Notes: generated from the letters alone by a model not told the origin. DNA of 64,000 bases from Elysia chlorotica (GCA_003991915.1 RQTK01000076.1:369763-433762); one strand, 5' to 3'. Shown: positions 41,358-52,159, counted from the first letter of the stretch. Numbers and translations are program-made.

Positions 41358-43638
41358 TTTTACTTGTGATGCTCTGAATACCTTCAATAGTTTTTGAACA
41401 AAATCGATAGAGGTCGAATTAAGACCCATGTAGACTTTTGAAATGTATTGAACAGTGCAAGTGTTCTTGGTCTACTTTTGTATGGTAATGAATCGAATCT
41501 CATAACCGGGTTACAACAGATGGCAATGCTAATCTACCGCATACCAACCGAAGGTACAGTCGGTTTTCAAGAAAAATAGTAGCCTTAAACACTAAAAGCT
41601 TTTGAACTGAAAGACGAAAGTAAAAGAATATAAAAAAATACTACTAATGTACACACGTTTAATCATGCTGTGAAATTACAGTTGTTCTAACGATAAAGCA
41701 CGGGGAACACAACGGATCGAGATTGTTGGTTAAAGGAATACATTCTCATGCTACAAATTTGGTAAAATAAACCATTTTATCTGGACTCTGAATCTTGATG
41801 TAAAATACACTTCCCAATATCAACATGCAATTGAGGAATAGATCCAAATCAAGTTAATAAAATAATCTAGAATCTAAAAAATTTAGATCTAAAAATGTAC
41901 ACTGGGTTTATTGATTCTAAAAAAAGTTTGTAAAACAACACTCACATTTTTACAAGAACTAGATCTACATTTTTAATTTAGATCTACCACTGGATCTAAA
42001 TAATTTAGATATTCATCCTAGATTCTTTTATTTCCGTAAACAACTGGATAAGAACATCCTCTGGCACAAATAATTCACTGCATGTACAGGTACTATGTTT
42101 GTGTCCTCGACAGAATGAAAGGCACGATAGAAAGAAAAAAAAAGTAAACACTCGGATGAGCGAAACACACTTTTCAATTGCAATAAGTAAAATTAAAATC
42201 TAGATTATCAAAAACCTCTTTCACACGTTGATATTTCAAAGAAAGTAGAACATGTCAATTACGATGCTATCTGTCTCAGTCCGTGTTCAGTTCTGTTTGC
42301 AAACACTGAAACAGATGGATGCAAAATAAGTCTAGGCAATGACCCAGTTTTCACTTTTCACTGCCGAGTAGTAAACGGGCATTCGAACGCCGAGCCAACG
42401 GTTGACTGCGCCAACAGCAAAGTGTAGATCTAGCAATCTCTTTTCAGTCTGGCTTCACAGCGTCATATTACAGGCTCGAAGAAGATACGGAATAGTACTA
42501 CAACGTAGAACTATAATCCCTATCACAGCAAAGCCTTTTAGTTTTCTCCTCTTCGACTCAAAATCGTTTATGTACATCTACGAAATAGTAGCTTTGCGTT
42601 GCGACACTAGGCATCTCTATAGGATGTTCTTTTTTCATTACCGTTGGTGTCACCTACAATTATAATTCCGCATTACTATTTCCATGTGTTGCAGCCACTT
42701 AATGTTTACCTGTGTCTGCCAGCCCAAATAGGGAGGCCGTACAGGCGCATAACTAATTCAGCGTAGATCCAGACCTGTTTTCCACGTCGGATACGTGGGA
42801 ATACTTGTACTATAAATAGCGGAACGCTTTAAAAGGCCAGTTAGGACACATTATAATAGGCCAAGGCATGTTGATATGCGAAGGCATCTATAGCCTAGTG
42901 ACATGCGATTTCACAGTGACATCTGACATCATAAACTCAGAAGAGATGTCATAGCTATTTGGCCAACAGTTGTTTTGCTAAATTTGTCATATTTGTCTTA
43001 CAGCATGATGACAGATAGAACTCCAACATTCCAAATGTCGTGAGGGTGAGAGTTGAATTGATTGTGCTGACAACTTATTCAGCTGACGGAAGATTCACTT
43101 AATTCACAGTCAGCGCCTCAGCGCAGCGTTCGTGTGACAATTAAAATAAGGATGTTAAAATAATCGTCTCCCGTCTGAATGCTGAAGTAAGGTGGAATCC
43201 AATGATGAAACTTTAATAGCTGTAATAAATGACACTGTATGTGCATACTGAACATACTATTAAAGTAAACGTATTTACTGACAGTTGTATTTTAACTAAA
43301 CATAATCAAAATCAATTACATTTTTTCACTAGGCTATAACAATTTATATCCCTTACTGGAAAATAAAGAGCTTATAGTTTTATTAGGTTTAAAACTTGCC
43401 CACGCACATACAATCACCAGTAGGAAAAGTCTTTGTTGTTGATACGCAGACGGGCCAGTTTGTCTGGGTAACGTTACGTTTGAGTTGGAGCTGAGAATGA
43501 TGTGACTCAACATTACGGGAAGATTGGGATTTTAGCCCAGTTTGTGCCCGGTGCAATATAGAGCCAGGACGATGGAACAACATGGGTAGTAGCATAGATT
43601 TGTATAAGTTATAAAATCTTTGGGTAGTAGAGAGAGGC

Positions 43639-43681
<43 letters not shown>

Positions 43682-44941
43682 CAGACAGACAGACAGATAA
43701 ACAGAGAGTAACAGGCAGACAGAGAGTGAGTGAACTGGAGAGAAAAAGAGTGATGCAAAGTAATAGACAAAGACAAAGACCCAGAGAGAAAGTAGGAGGC
43801 ACAGACAAAGAGAGATATGTAAATAAGTGGCAGACACAAAGACTTTTACTGAGAGAGACAGAGAGAGAGAGAAAGGGAAAAGCGATATAGAGATAGATAC
43901 GGAGACAGAGAGAATCAGACAGACATTTAAACAGATAGCGAGAAAAACGCAAAACATTAATTTTTCAGTTATAAGTATGACTTAAACTTTAATTAAGTTT
44001 TATTCATTATTTTGTCTTTAGTATTCCATTTTTATCTTTATATTGCATTTAAAAAACGGCGTTTCGTTTAGATCATACAAGGGCCTAAAGTAAATCCAAA
44101 ATGTTCAACCGCCAGATGGTTTGCTCTCCTGAGCTAGCAAGCAATATCTCCTAATATTATACAATTTGCTTGTCTATCAATATCACACTTGGCCTTATCA
44201 GTTAGAGTCTGTAGGCGTATGTTATTATTTTTGAACGTGAGGCTATTTTTTTAAAGGATTTTCAAACATACCATTCTTATATTTTCTAACACTCTTGAAA
44301 AAGATTGGTTTAAAAGAATACAAAAAAGAATACAAGTTTACTGAAACGGTAACTTCGACATCCCAGTCCATTCAAGTATTGGGTTGTTGGTATAAATCAA
44401 TCATATAGGTTAGGCTAGAATTCGATCGCTGTATCTTCACAATGCAAACACTCCTGGTTTAATATCCACCAAAACAATATTGAGCGCTGTATAGACCTAC
44501 TTTATAAACGATCAATTTACCGTATCGGTGATAAAGCTCTATTGATCTTACTCACATAAAAATGGCTATGCTCAGGATATTCACGTGTATAAAAACGTCT
44601 TTTTTCCTAAATATGCTTGCCGTAAAGTTTACTTTGCAACACCATTGTCATTTTAGTAAAAGTAGGAAGGTTATTGAAATTTATGATTTTAACAAAAGTT
44701 TAAAATCATCAGCATAACGAAACGTTTTCATAGTGGGTGTAATTTCACGGCGGAAAGCTTTGATTTGATTGTTTTTGCCAAAAAGAGAGGTGATGAGAAA
44801 CACGCTGAAAAATTAATAAATAAATACAACAGTATTATGGTGGATTCTTAACAAGCATGCTTGTGGATTCTGAAATTTACTTAATGGATTAAATTTAAAT
44901 GGTTTTTGAAAATCTTCTCTATAAAGCGCCTATAAGAGAGG

Positions 44942-45010
<69 letters not shown>

Positions 45011-48000
45011 CCTATCTCTCTCTCGCGGCGAGAGGACTTTTGAAAAGAAATACTCCGACAAAAATATACAGCGCAATGTGAAGAACTGATGCTGTTCTAT
45101 ATCTATCGTTAATATAATTTTACATCCCTTTTAAAATTTAAGATAAAAACCAACAACAACAACTGCAAAAACAACAAAAACAACAACAACAATAACAACA
45201 GTACCAGTGACAGCAACAAGGAAAACAAAAAAGAGGAAACGTTTTGCAAAGTTATCTTTTAAATTTAAAGAGAAAAATAACGTTAATGTATTACTTTCTT
45301 ATGAAGTTCATATTCCATCGATGACAGCTCAAATGCATTTCGTGACAAACATGGTTGGTTTTCATTATACTTTTCTAATCTTGATGAGGATACTCTTATC
45401 CTTAACAGTATTGCTCACCCATACAATTATTGTATCAATAAGTTCTCTTTTTTAAAATTATTGTAAAGGTGTCTGCAGTCTGAATGTCATGCTATTTGTA
45501 TCAAAGGCCCAATAATTTTTGTTGTCTTCTGTAAAAAAAAAATTGCACGATTTAAAATTTTTTTTCCAGCCATTCGTGAAATCTTATGAGGTTAGAAAAC
45601 CATCGGAAATCGTAAGATACCTCCCATCTATACTGTTCTGCGAGGGACGTTTTCTGTTCGTAAAGAAATAAAGAGGAACGGAGCGATTAATAAAGAGATA
45701 TAATTATAGACGGGAAGTGTGTTAGAGAAAGAAGTAGAGAGAGAAGAGGGAGAGGGTGAGATTGCCAGAGAGAGAGAGAGAAAGAGAAAGAGAGACAAGC
45801 AGACAGACAGACATACATAGAACGAGAATGCATTACAAGTAATCATCTTAACAAAAATAACTCATTTCAGTCAGTTCAATCTTACATACAGCAGGGCATA
45901 TTTCAACCAAAAACTCTACTTTTAATAATCAACATGAATTCATGCACTTCATTCTAATCTTACTGCCAATACGCAACAAAACTGTAACATTTTTACTGTT
46001 TGTTTCTTAACGTCCATAGTTAGCACTATACTGGCTATATTATGGACGAGCCCCAAAGTAACGTCTGACAAAATTTACGTGCTTCCATACACAAGCTGAC
46101 ACCGACTCAATCAGTAGGGGACGAAAACGGAAATTACAAATATAACTTTGACCGATCGTGGGATTCGAAATACGGAACTTCAGATTTAGAGACAAACTCT
46201 CTACCACTAAGTCGCCCCCATGTAGCATCCTACAAATGGCAGAACGATACGTGTTCAGCAATCTCACAGACGAACCTTACAATGTGGGCGGGCCCAGGAT
46301 AGTGACCGTCCACTAATTCCGCGTGTCCAGTTTCTCCATGTCGCACGTCGTAAACACTGACCATGTCCGTGAGGTGCCCATCATCGCAGCTTGACCTTAT
46401 GGACACTCGCCGGACAAACAGATCACTGCGCCCTGCACTTGGGACGAGCCATTTCGGACACTTTTCCCGATAAAATCTGCTGGTGCATTTCAGAGAACTC
46501 CTTAAGAGGGTACCGCGGTGTGCAATTTGTTCGGCCCAGTCAAGGGTCACTCTTTGTGCTTGACCCATCAGGCCAAAGGGTGAAAATTTAACAAGTCTGA
46601 AATTAAAAGAAGAGTAATTGCAAAGTGCGAGACCAAGTGGGATCAGATAGACACTCGGCCTCACGCCGGGATTTCTGTAGGCGCCCCCAGGCAATTCTAA
46701 CAAAAAGTAATAAAATGGGTTGGACGATTGTGACTCGCGAGGTGACTTTAAAAAGGTTCCATTTGCAGTTTTGATAAGATTAGAGATAAACGCATGATAA
46801 AGTTCTATCGACACAGAATTATCACCAAAAACAAAACAAAAAATTGTAGAGAATGGGAACCCGGTTCTAAAATAAAAGAAACATAAAGACTGAAACGTTT
46901 GTTATAGTCGAACTTTTGATTGCGTTTTCCCATGTAAATAGAAAGAAAATTTGGTTTAACCTTATCAAAATATCATCAGGTATGCTAATACTTTAGGAGT
47001 AAACATATAATTTGTCTATCAGATTTTTAAGGCGGAGTAGGAAAAAAATACAGGAAAAGGTTGCACAAGTCCAAACAAAACATTTGTTAAAAAGTATAAG
47101 CTTGTCACATCTTCCATTTTTTCATACACTCTAGGTACTTTTTAAGCGTTTCTGTTTCTTTAATCACATTATTAGGACAAATTAGTGAATATCAAGTTGA
47201 AAAAAAATTAATAAATCGGTTAGAAAAGATAATAGAAAAACTAAAATATTACTTTGCTTATTGACATTCGTCTAATGCTTTGTCCTATTTAAAGGAAAAG
47301 GAAAAATGCCAACAAGAGAGGAGTGAGCTAAAGATGCTGGTTGAAGTACAAAACCAAAGTGACTATTATCTGTGTGAAAGGTGGATCTTCACATTGATTC
47401 GAAAGAACACAGACAAAAAAGAATACACCCGGATAGCACCATAGATTTGTATTGACTAAAAACAGTATATTTTATAAAAAAGTGAATAAATAATTTTATT
47501 GTATACGTTAATACCGATTTCTGCCCATACACTATATTTATAGAAAAACGGAATAGTTATTACAAGAAGCTTCATACATGGTATAGAACTGCAAAAAGTC
47601 ATATGGCTGAGCAAAACTCTGAGCCCAAAAAAACAACAACAAACAAAAAAGCAAAACCCTATGCTAAATTATTCTAGACTCAGCTAAAATGTTTAGGCTT
47701 CGCGCATGTAAACTAATAATTATTGGTGTATGGTTATACTGATTTAAATGAACAACACATACGTTTAAGTGATAGTTTTCATTTATTGGTTTACTAAAGA
47801 TTAAATAAGCATGACTTGTGTTGTCACTAAGTGTAGTGATGAAAATATTTTAGTTGTCAATACATAATTATATATTCCTTTCACTAGGCATCTTATTCAT
47901 GTCCCCTTCTCTCTTTTACTTATTTTTATTCTCTGATTGCTTCTAACTGCTTTTGTTTTAGCTTGGGTACCCTTTGTCTCTATCGATTTACTTCTGACTT

Positions 48001-49745
48001 TGCATATTTTTATTCTACTCTGTTAGTCTCCCATATTCATTTTTCTTACTATTAAACATTATAGTATAACCTCTCTTTTATTCAACAGCAAACTATACTT
48101 TTCACTTCGTTTAAAACATGTGACTCATTTTGTTTTGGTTTTCGATTACACAATTATTCTTATGATTAACGTAAAGTATCCAATTTCCTGACACGATTTG
48201 GAATCCACGAATCAATAATTATTAGGCTGCAAAACATTAAAAAAATGTGAACTTATTAGTTGACCAGTTTGCTGATTCCACATAGAGAAGACACACTATG
48301 GAATATTTTTAAAACATTATTGTGATACCTGCTAAGACCCTGACGAAAAAAACTACAATCGTATTACACAATTTGGCTCACTATAATAAAGACCCTGACG
48401 AAAAAAACTACAATCGTATTACACAATTTGGCTCACTATATATAACACTACCCATGTTGAAATTTTTGTCGATCAGTTTAAGCTGGTAACCGCTTTATCA
48501 CATATTCATTATAATGTAATAATATTCGCACATTTCCAGATATCCCTGCGTCTTAATTGATCATAAATCTTCAAATATTTGAAGTGTGCAATGAAATATG
48601 CCTAAGTTGAGTTGAGTTGGTTTTTAACGTCCAAAATCAGCACTATATAGACTTAATTGTGGACGGGCCCCAAGACTGACGTCTGGCAATTTTATGTGCT
48701 GCCACACACGAGACAGGGCGGGGATGCCATGACATCTGTCTCAGCTGGTCACATTAAACTGACACCGACCCAACCAGTAGGGAGCAAAATCTCCAAGGCT
48801 CGAACTCAGACCTTTTGCGTCGGAAGCCGATGTTCTACCCTAGGGCCACCCCGCCCCCCACAAGAAATTATAATCCAGCCATGTATAATTACAATTTTAT
48901 GTTCAGATTGTCTATTTTCTACTTCTCTAACAGGTGCTCAATTTTCCCTGGAAGACGAGACGAAGCGGACGCGTACCGCCTACACCCGCGGCCAGCTCTT
49001 GGAGTTGGAGAAAGAGTTTCACTTCAACAAGTACATCTCGCGGCCCCGCCGGATAGAGCTGGCCGCCATGTTAGCGCTCACAGAGCGACACATCAAGATC
49101 TGGTTCCAGAACAGGCGGATGAAGTGGAAGAAGGAGGAGGCGAAGCGCCGACCTTTGCCGAGAGATGGGGTCGGGGAAAAGGAAAGAGATGACCACGGCG
49201 ATGATGCAGGGATGGAAGAAGACAAACGTGACTGCGAGACGGATGGTGACGATAAGGATGAGGAGGGCGAAGAGGAAGAAAAGGTTGGACGTGGGAAAGA
49301 TTCCAACACTAAAAAAGTACCGTTGACCAAAACTACGTTGAAATGCGAGGGCCAACAGCTGCAGCTAAAGCCAGAATCCCCGACGTCTTTATCGCCGTCT
49401 TGTTCCAAGCTGGCCACCGATGAATCCTGGCAGTGTCAAGATGCAAAAACTCCAACTAATCGTCAGCAGTTTCAACACGACCATCGACAACCGAAGCATG
49501 CGCATCATCAGTCTTTTCTTGCTACGAATCAAAAGGGAAAAGCTCAAACTCAAAGCGAACACAGCGATAACAAACGTAATAGTAATGGTCAATCTAAATT
49601 AAGACAAGGCGTTCACTATTCAAATCAAGTATCCCCCAGTATGGACAACGCAGAGTCGAATCAGGATCTTTCCTCTCGTAAAAATTTTGATCTCAATGGT
49701 TTATCGGCATCAATAAAACTTGATCTAGATTTTGATAAACCATGA
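28943..49745 (+). CDS. Xlox: Xlox/Pdx ParaHox homeobox gene (two coding exons)
   Basis: The gene encodes a DNA-binding homeodomain transcription factor of the ParaHox group, which in bilaterians patterns the mid-gut and pancreas-like or neural territories. Joining exon 1 (925 nt) to exon 2 (812 nt) gives 1737 nt, or 578 residues. The junction is in phase: the final G of exon 1 plus GT of exon 2 makes Gly309. Visible parts, in order, are an N-terminal [14 protein letters not shown] block, His/Gln-rich stretches, a 12-Gln run (about residues 275-286), the PFPWMK hexapeptide (289-294) followed by [11 protein letters not shown], the homeodomain (318-377) and an acidic, Lys-rich C-terminal region. 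The histidine at homeodomain position 44 (TERHIKIWF) is diagnostic of Xlox/Pdx against Hox3, Gsx and Cdx. The intron between hexapeptide and homeodomain is in the family's usual place but is about 19 kb long and contains a whole opposite-strand gene. No Gsx or Cdx homeobox is visible in the window. Confidence 0.95.
30740..30835. repeat. Imperfect (CTGT)n tract
   Basis: Repeated ctgtctgt and gtatgtct words in the Xlox intron. Confidence 0.85.
31406..31941 (-). CDS. Acyl-CoA synthetase exon 5 (hinge and C-terminal lid)
   Basis: The acceptor is GCCGTTGCAG|CGATCAG. The T from exon 4 plus CG makes Ser401. The exon encodes the rest of the adenylation core ([11 protein letters not shown]), the hinge, and the mobile C-terminal domain with [13 protein letters not shown], ending IAE and TAA at 31408-31406. 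The sequence immediately 5' (higher coordinates) repeats the start of this exon and its acceptor in decayed copies, listed separately. Confidence 0.9.
31406..39416 (-). CDS. Acyl-CoA synthetase, AMP-binding superfamily, nested in the Xlox intron
   Basis: The enzyme would activate a carboxylic acid, probably a medium- or long-chain fatty acid, with ATP to an acyl-adenylate and then an acyl-CoA. Five exons of 279, 525, 183, 214 and 536 nt join in phase to 578 residues, the usual length for the family. Core motifs are present: the P-loop TSGSSGFCK (about residues 210-218), YSSTE (346-350), TGD (427-429), the hinge GR (443-444) and PKTLTGK with the catalytic lysine at about 562. The hinge block reads [11 protein letters not shown] where most family members have GRxKDxIxxGG. 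A Ser/Ala/Glu-rich insertion (about 515-537) lies before the C-terminal motif. No targeting signal is evident. The gene is complete and looks intact. Substrate and subfamily cannot be fixed; an ACSF2-like or firefly-luciferase-like member is possible. Transcription runs opposite to Xlox. Confidence 0.9.
31890..32342 (-). repeat. Decaying tandem copies of the exon 5 acceptor region
   Basis: Four successive units begin at about 31890, 32031, 32185 and 32294. Each begins on the plus strand with a variant of gagctttg, followed by agctctgcaggtttc and, in the first three, a cggtcttgaa end. Unit 1 is the true 5' end of exon 5 plus adjoining intron. Unit 2 keeps the acceptor and about 30 bases around it unchanged; read from that acceptor on the minus strand it gives SIRNLQSYY and then a stop. 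Units 3 and 4 are shorter and more diverged. The order implies repeated unequal exchange, oldest copies furthest upstream. Confidence 0.8.
33215..33530. repeat. GA-rich tract in acyl-CoA synthetase intron 4
   Basis: Pure (GA)n at about 33250-33294 followed by an imperfect purine-rich stretch. It starts about 40 bases after the exon 4 donor in transcript direction. Confidence 0.9.
33571..33784 (-). CDS. Acyl-CoA synthetase exon 4
   Basis: The acceptor is TTACTTCAG|AGCCTG and the donor is AAAT|GTAAGTATC. The exon encodes 71 codons plus one base. It contains [10 protein letters not shown], the A5 motif that contacts the adenylate, then the [18 protein letters not shown] block and DGQVLVK. Its downstream intron starts with a long GA/CT-rich tract. 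Confidence 0.9.
33838..33992. repeat. GA/GGGG-rich tract in acyl-CoA synthetase intron 3
   Basis: Purine-only runs with two poly-G stretches, about 55 bases upstream of the exon 4 acceptor. Confidence 0.9.
35211..35393 (-). CDS. Acyl-CoA synthetase exon 3
   Basis: The acceptor is GATTCTAG|GACCAA. An internal CAG 12 bases further on would break the phase, so the upstream AG was chosen. The donor is GGGAG|GTGAAA. The exon encodes 61 codons, phase 0 at both ends, beginning [10 protein letters not shown] and ending [11 protein letters not shown]. The S/TSGxPL block is a family hallmark preceding the A5 motif. Confidence 0.85.
35856..36380 (-). CDS. Acyl-CoA synthetase exon 2 (P-loop)
   Basis: The acceptor is CGAGCAG|GTTTTGG and the donor is CAG|GTGGGT, with phase 0 at both ends (175 codons). 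The exon carries the AMP-binding signature [18 protein letters not shown] and the [12 protein letters not shown] block that follows it in this superfamily. Its base composition is clearly GC-richer than the flanking intron. Confidence 0.9.
38667..38880. repeat. Tandem duplication of about 105 bases with a tRNA-like piece
   Basis: Two copies (about 38667-38772 and 38773-38880) run from gatataacagaaa to ggtagagcgtttgtctccca and then atcgcca. The last part resembles the A box and anticodon arm of a SINE head. It sits in intron 1 of the acyl-CoA synthetase. Confidence 0.75.
38884..39041. repeat. Two long (CT)n arrays in acyl-CoA synthetase intron 1
   Basis: Pure runs at about 38887-38934 and 38971-39011, separated by a short unique piece, 100-250 bases inside intron 1. 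Confidence 0.95.
39138..39416 (-). CDS. Acyl-CoA synthetase exon 1
   Basis: The start is the ATG at 39416 in the context AAAACATGG. The frame is open upstream but has no earlier ATG that looks better. The 93 residues, from [16 protein letters not shown], form the N-terminal subdomain, including the [14 protein letters not shown] block that corresponds to the first A-motif region of the family. The donor is CAG|GTAATG and the phase is 0. Confidence 0.88.
40328..40514 (+). mobile_element. tRNA-derived SINE copy cut by the assembly gap
   Basis: The head (gaacgtcggctttcgacgc, gtggttcgagccc) and the body up to aaattgtcagaaatcag are visible. The 3' end is lost in the run of N starting at 40515. 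Confidence 0.8.
40515..41130. other. Assembly gap
   Basis: 616 unknown bases, bounded by a SINE on the left and a (CTA)n array on the right; both repeats probably caused the gap. Confidence 0.99.
41131..41356. repeat. (CTA)n microsatellite
   Basis: Two arrays (41131-41258 and 41326-41356) separated by about 65 bases of unique sequence. Confidence 0.95.
43628..43935. repeat. GA/GACA-rich tract
   Basis: Imperfect purine-rich low-complexity sequence in the Xlox intron. Confidence 0.9.
44940..45007. repeat. (GA)n microsatellite
   Basis: About 65 bases of nearly pure repeat. A further GA/GACA patch lies at 45715-45815. Confidence 0.95.
46003..46220 (-). mobile_element. Diverged SINE copy
   Basis: Same family in reverse orientation: ttcttaacgtccatagttag, ctggctatattatggacg, gctgacaccgactc and a degenerate tRNA-like head near 46160-46220. 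An internal part is deleted. It lies immediately downstream of the orphan exon. Confidence 0.75.
46281..46596 (-). CDS. Orphan exon of an unrecognised gene
   Basis: The open frame is bounded by a strong acceptor (CTTTTAATTTCAG|ACTTGT) and a good donor (CACATT|GTAAGG). It encodes 105 codons plus one leading base, GC-richer than the flanks and with a varied, globular-looking composition (Trp, Cys, Tyr, Arg). Recognisable stretches read [43 protein letters not shown] and [21 protein letters not shown] do not recognise the family; a Tudor- or OB-like fold is only a guess. No partner exons were found on the minus strand within the Xlox intron, so it may be an exon of a larger gene, a duplicated fragment or a relic. 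Confidence 0.4.
48334..48440. repeat. Near-identical tandem duplication, 55-base unit
   Basis: Two copies of a unit starting aagaccctgacgaaaaaaac and ending ggctcactata follow each other (48334-48388 and 48389-48440) with no difference seen in the shared part. The duplication is therefore recent. Confidence 0.9.
48621..48861 (-). mobile_element. tRNA-derived SINE copy next to the homeobox exon
   Basis: This is a full-length copy of the same family in reverse orientation. It runs from tttttaacgtcc, through agacagggcgggg and ctgacaccgaccc, to the tRNA-like head with ggctcgaactc. Its edge is about 72 bases upstream of the Xlox exon 2 acceptor. Confidence 0.85.
48934..49745 (+). CDS. Xlox: Xlox exon 2: homeodomain and C-terminus
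   Basis: The acceptor is TCTCTAACAG|GTGCTC. The exon encodes AQFSLEDE, then a full 60-residue homeodomain (nucleotides 48960-49139) with the recognition helix [15 protein letters not shown], and then about 200 residues of low-complexity tail. That tail has a Glu/Asp/Lys-rich segment at about 49170-49300 and ends LDLDFDKP before TGA at 49743. The homeodomain is intact, with W48, F49, N51 and R53 present. The 3' UTR is probably short (see the AATAAA entry). Confidence 0.95.
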
Positions 49746-49846
49746 TAATTTTAATTGTACAAGTCAATTAATGTGTAATACATACTGATAGATAATTTAT
49801 CATAGATTCAAGCTTAACTGTGTTTATTAAACTTTTTAGGTTGTAG

Positions 49847-49852
49847 AATAAA
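49847..49852 (+). promoter_or_regulatory. Probable Xlox polyadenylation signal AATAAA
   Basis: A canonical AATAAA lies about 100 bases after the Xlox stop codon, in an AT-rich 3' flank. No competing hexamer was seen between it and the stop. Its use is inferred. Confidence 0.45.
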
Positions 49853-51417
49853 ATATTATCATCATTAAATTCCATGTTGTATAGTTTTTCAATCATCGTC
49901 ATTGTCTCATAATTTTTATTGGTTTCCGCGCACACAAAATTTAATTTCATTCTCTACACAATCATAGCACGGGCAATTGACATAAAAAAAATAATTCTTT
50001 ATAGCTTATTTATAATTATATAACTATAAACAGTTGTCGAATCTAGGCAACATAAACCTATATCACCTAAAGAAACCCTCCACATATAATTTAGTCGGGG
50101 AACAATCCAGAACATTGAATAAAAAAGGAATAAAAATTATTTTCAATAAATTGTTACCAACAACTGAACATTTCTTTCCATTTAGCAAAAACAAAAAATA
50201 ATCCAAGAGAGATACCCAATAAACAGTTTCGTGTCGGAACAGTTAATTTATCGCCATGCATTAATGTTCTTGGTTTTTAAAAACTAAATTTATTGTCTGT
50301 TATAATGTTATCAACAATTTCTACAGTGAAATAAGTTTGAATTTTATACGTCGATGATTTTAAAGGCTGTTGTGCGTACGAAATTCTGGCCGGGTCTTTT
50401 TTGTTTTTCAAAATCGAAACATAATGTTATGATTATTTCGATACAAAAAGAGAAACAATGAAAAAAAAGTGAACCCAAAACACTAGCCAGTCAAACCCTG
50501 GATTAGATGTATTTGTTTTACTCTGAGGGAAACAACATTTTGAAAACAAGTGATACAGAAAAGTTTTACTACTGTAACATTTCAAGGTGTGATAAACGCA
50601 AGAACTAGATCCACGTAGAAGTCCATTGCTGAAAAATCCATAAAATTTCGCTGTAATTTTTTAGAAACTAAATCAAGTAACCTATACAAAGGCATACCTT
50701 TTTAGATTTTTATGGAGATAGATATTTTAATATAATAGATCAAAATATAAATAGATAGTTCACATCATACAACCCAGGGGTTACAGATCTCGCCAGGTAA
50801 AACACATTAATATTACTTATTAACCTAATTTATTTTGTTGGTTAAAGAAAGAAAAAGTGTTTAGCTAGCTAGCTAGCTAGGTATTACTAGGTAGATAGAT
50901 AAAATGAAACAAATTAGTTCAGTGGAGTGAGACAAAAAAAAATCTCTTCGACATTCAGTCTTAACTATGCGTATTGACCTTTTCATTGGTATGGGTACTT
51001 CAAAATGTTAAAAATTGTGTAACATCAATATAAAGTTAATCCCACTTTTCACGATTTTGTTATCTCTGTTTCTTAAGTCAATCTTATGCGTTTTTAAAAA
51101 TTCCCAAATGAAATAAAACTTGGGTTAAAAAATAGTCTTAAATTTTTAATGACTGAATCCGTCATAGAGTTAAGTATTAAATGTACTTTGTTAAACTAGA
51201 GTCTTGCAAACTATATTTTAGGGTTAATAATTTTCTTCGTAGGGAAAGTTATGACAAAAATCAGTAAAGAAAGAAACAAATAAAGGTTATATAACATAAA
51301 GTCAGTAGCATTATCAAAATCGAGTATATAGATTGATTATATAAAACACTTCATGTGAAAAAAGAAATACGCGAGATAACTAGAAAGAGAAAAATGAGAA
51401 GTTACAACAGGAAAAGA
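49853..51417. other. Spacer between convergent Xlox and transporter, nothing recognised
   Basis: AT-rich. A short (TAGC)n lies at about 50860-50880. No supported frame. Confidence 0.6.
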
Positions 51418-51620
51418 AAACAGAGAGAGAGAGAGAAAGAGAGACAGAGAGAGAGAGTGAGAGAGAGAACAAGAGAGACAAAGAGACAGAGAGAGACAGG
51501 CAGAGACGGACAGATAATGACAGACAGGTAAACCAATCAACAGTCCGACAAAAAGACAAACAGAGAATCAAACAAACAGACAAACAAATTGACATTTCGA
51601 CAAACTGACAGGCAGACATG
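51418..51620. repeat. GA/GACA-rich tract
   Basis: Imperfect (GA)n grading into GACA words. Confidence 0.85.
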
Positions 51621-52014
51621 ACAAAATATACATAAATCTGTTATGATAACTAATTGACACCAATGAGCCAAGGGGGATAATAATAAATAAAAAAGTTAAA
51701 CCTAAAAGTCAATACAAGGGTTACGTTTCTTTGATATTCTAAGGGAATGAAACAAAATTTCGTATCAAGGGAGATAATAAAAGATAAACAGCGCAATAAA
51801 ACAAAAGTATGATACACAGTCTTCATTAAAAGACTGCATCCGACTGGTGTTTTATTTGTCTGAGTAAGCCAAAAAAGGCGAAACGTTTCAATGTATTTTT
51901 CTACCTCTAGTTGTGTTTAATTTATTGTGTCCCTGAGTTGTTAAGTTGTGTGTATTTCCCACTTCATTATTATACTACTTTGAGGGATTAATACAGACTT
52001 TGTATTCCCTACCG

Positions 52015-52091
52015 CTTCTCTTTCTCCCTCTTCCCCCCCCCCATCTCTCTCTCTTTCTGTCTCTCTCTCTTCTCTCTCTTTCTCTCTTTCC

Positions 52092-52159
<68 letters not shown>

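Larger units (their letters stand above)
29868..48933 (+). other. Xlox intron 1 (about 19 kb)
   Basis: The boundaries are GTAAGT at 29868 and CAG ending at 48933. The intron contains the complete minus-strand acyl-CoA synthetase gene (31406-39416), an orphan minus-strand exon (46281-46596), at least three SINE copies, long GA/CT and CTA microsatellites, two small tandem duplications and the assembly gap. The remaining stretches (29870-30740, 39420-40325, 41360-43620, 43940-44935, 45010-45710, 46600-48330) are AT-rich and show no gene I can support. Confidence 0.9.

Noticed and set aside
43400-43500. Short plus-strand frame [16 protein letters not shown] ending in a possible GT donor
   Set aside because: Too short, no acceptor found, no partner exons.
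47255-47444. Plus-strand frame of about 57 codons with [20 protein letters not shown]
   Set aside because: Looks somewhat coding, but lacks convincing splice borders and a recognised family; could be chance.
49019-49417. Open frames antisense to the homeodomain exon
   Set aside because: Shadows of Xlox exon 2, rich in Ser/Leu because they oppose Glu/Lys codons.
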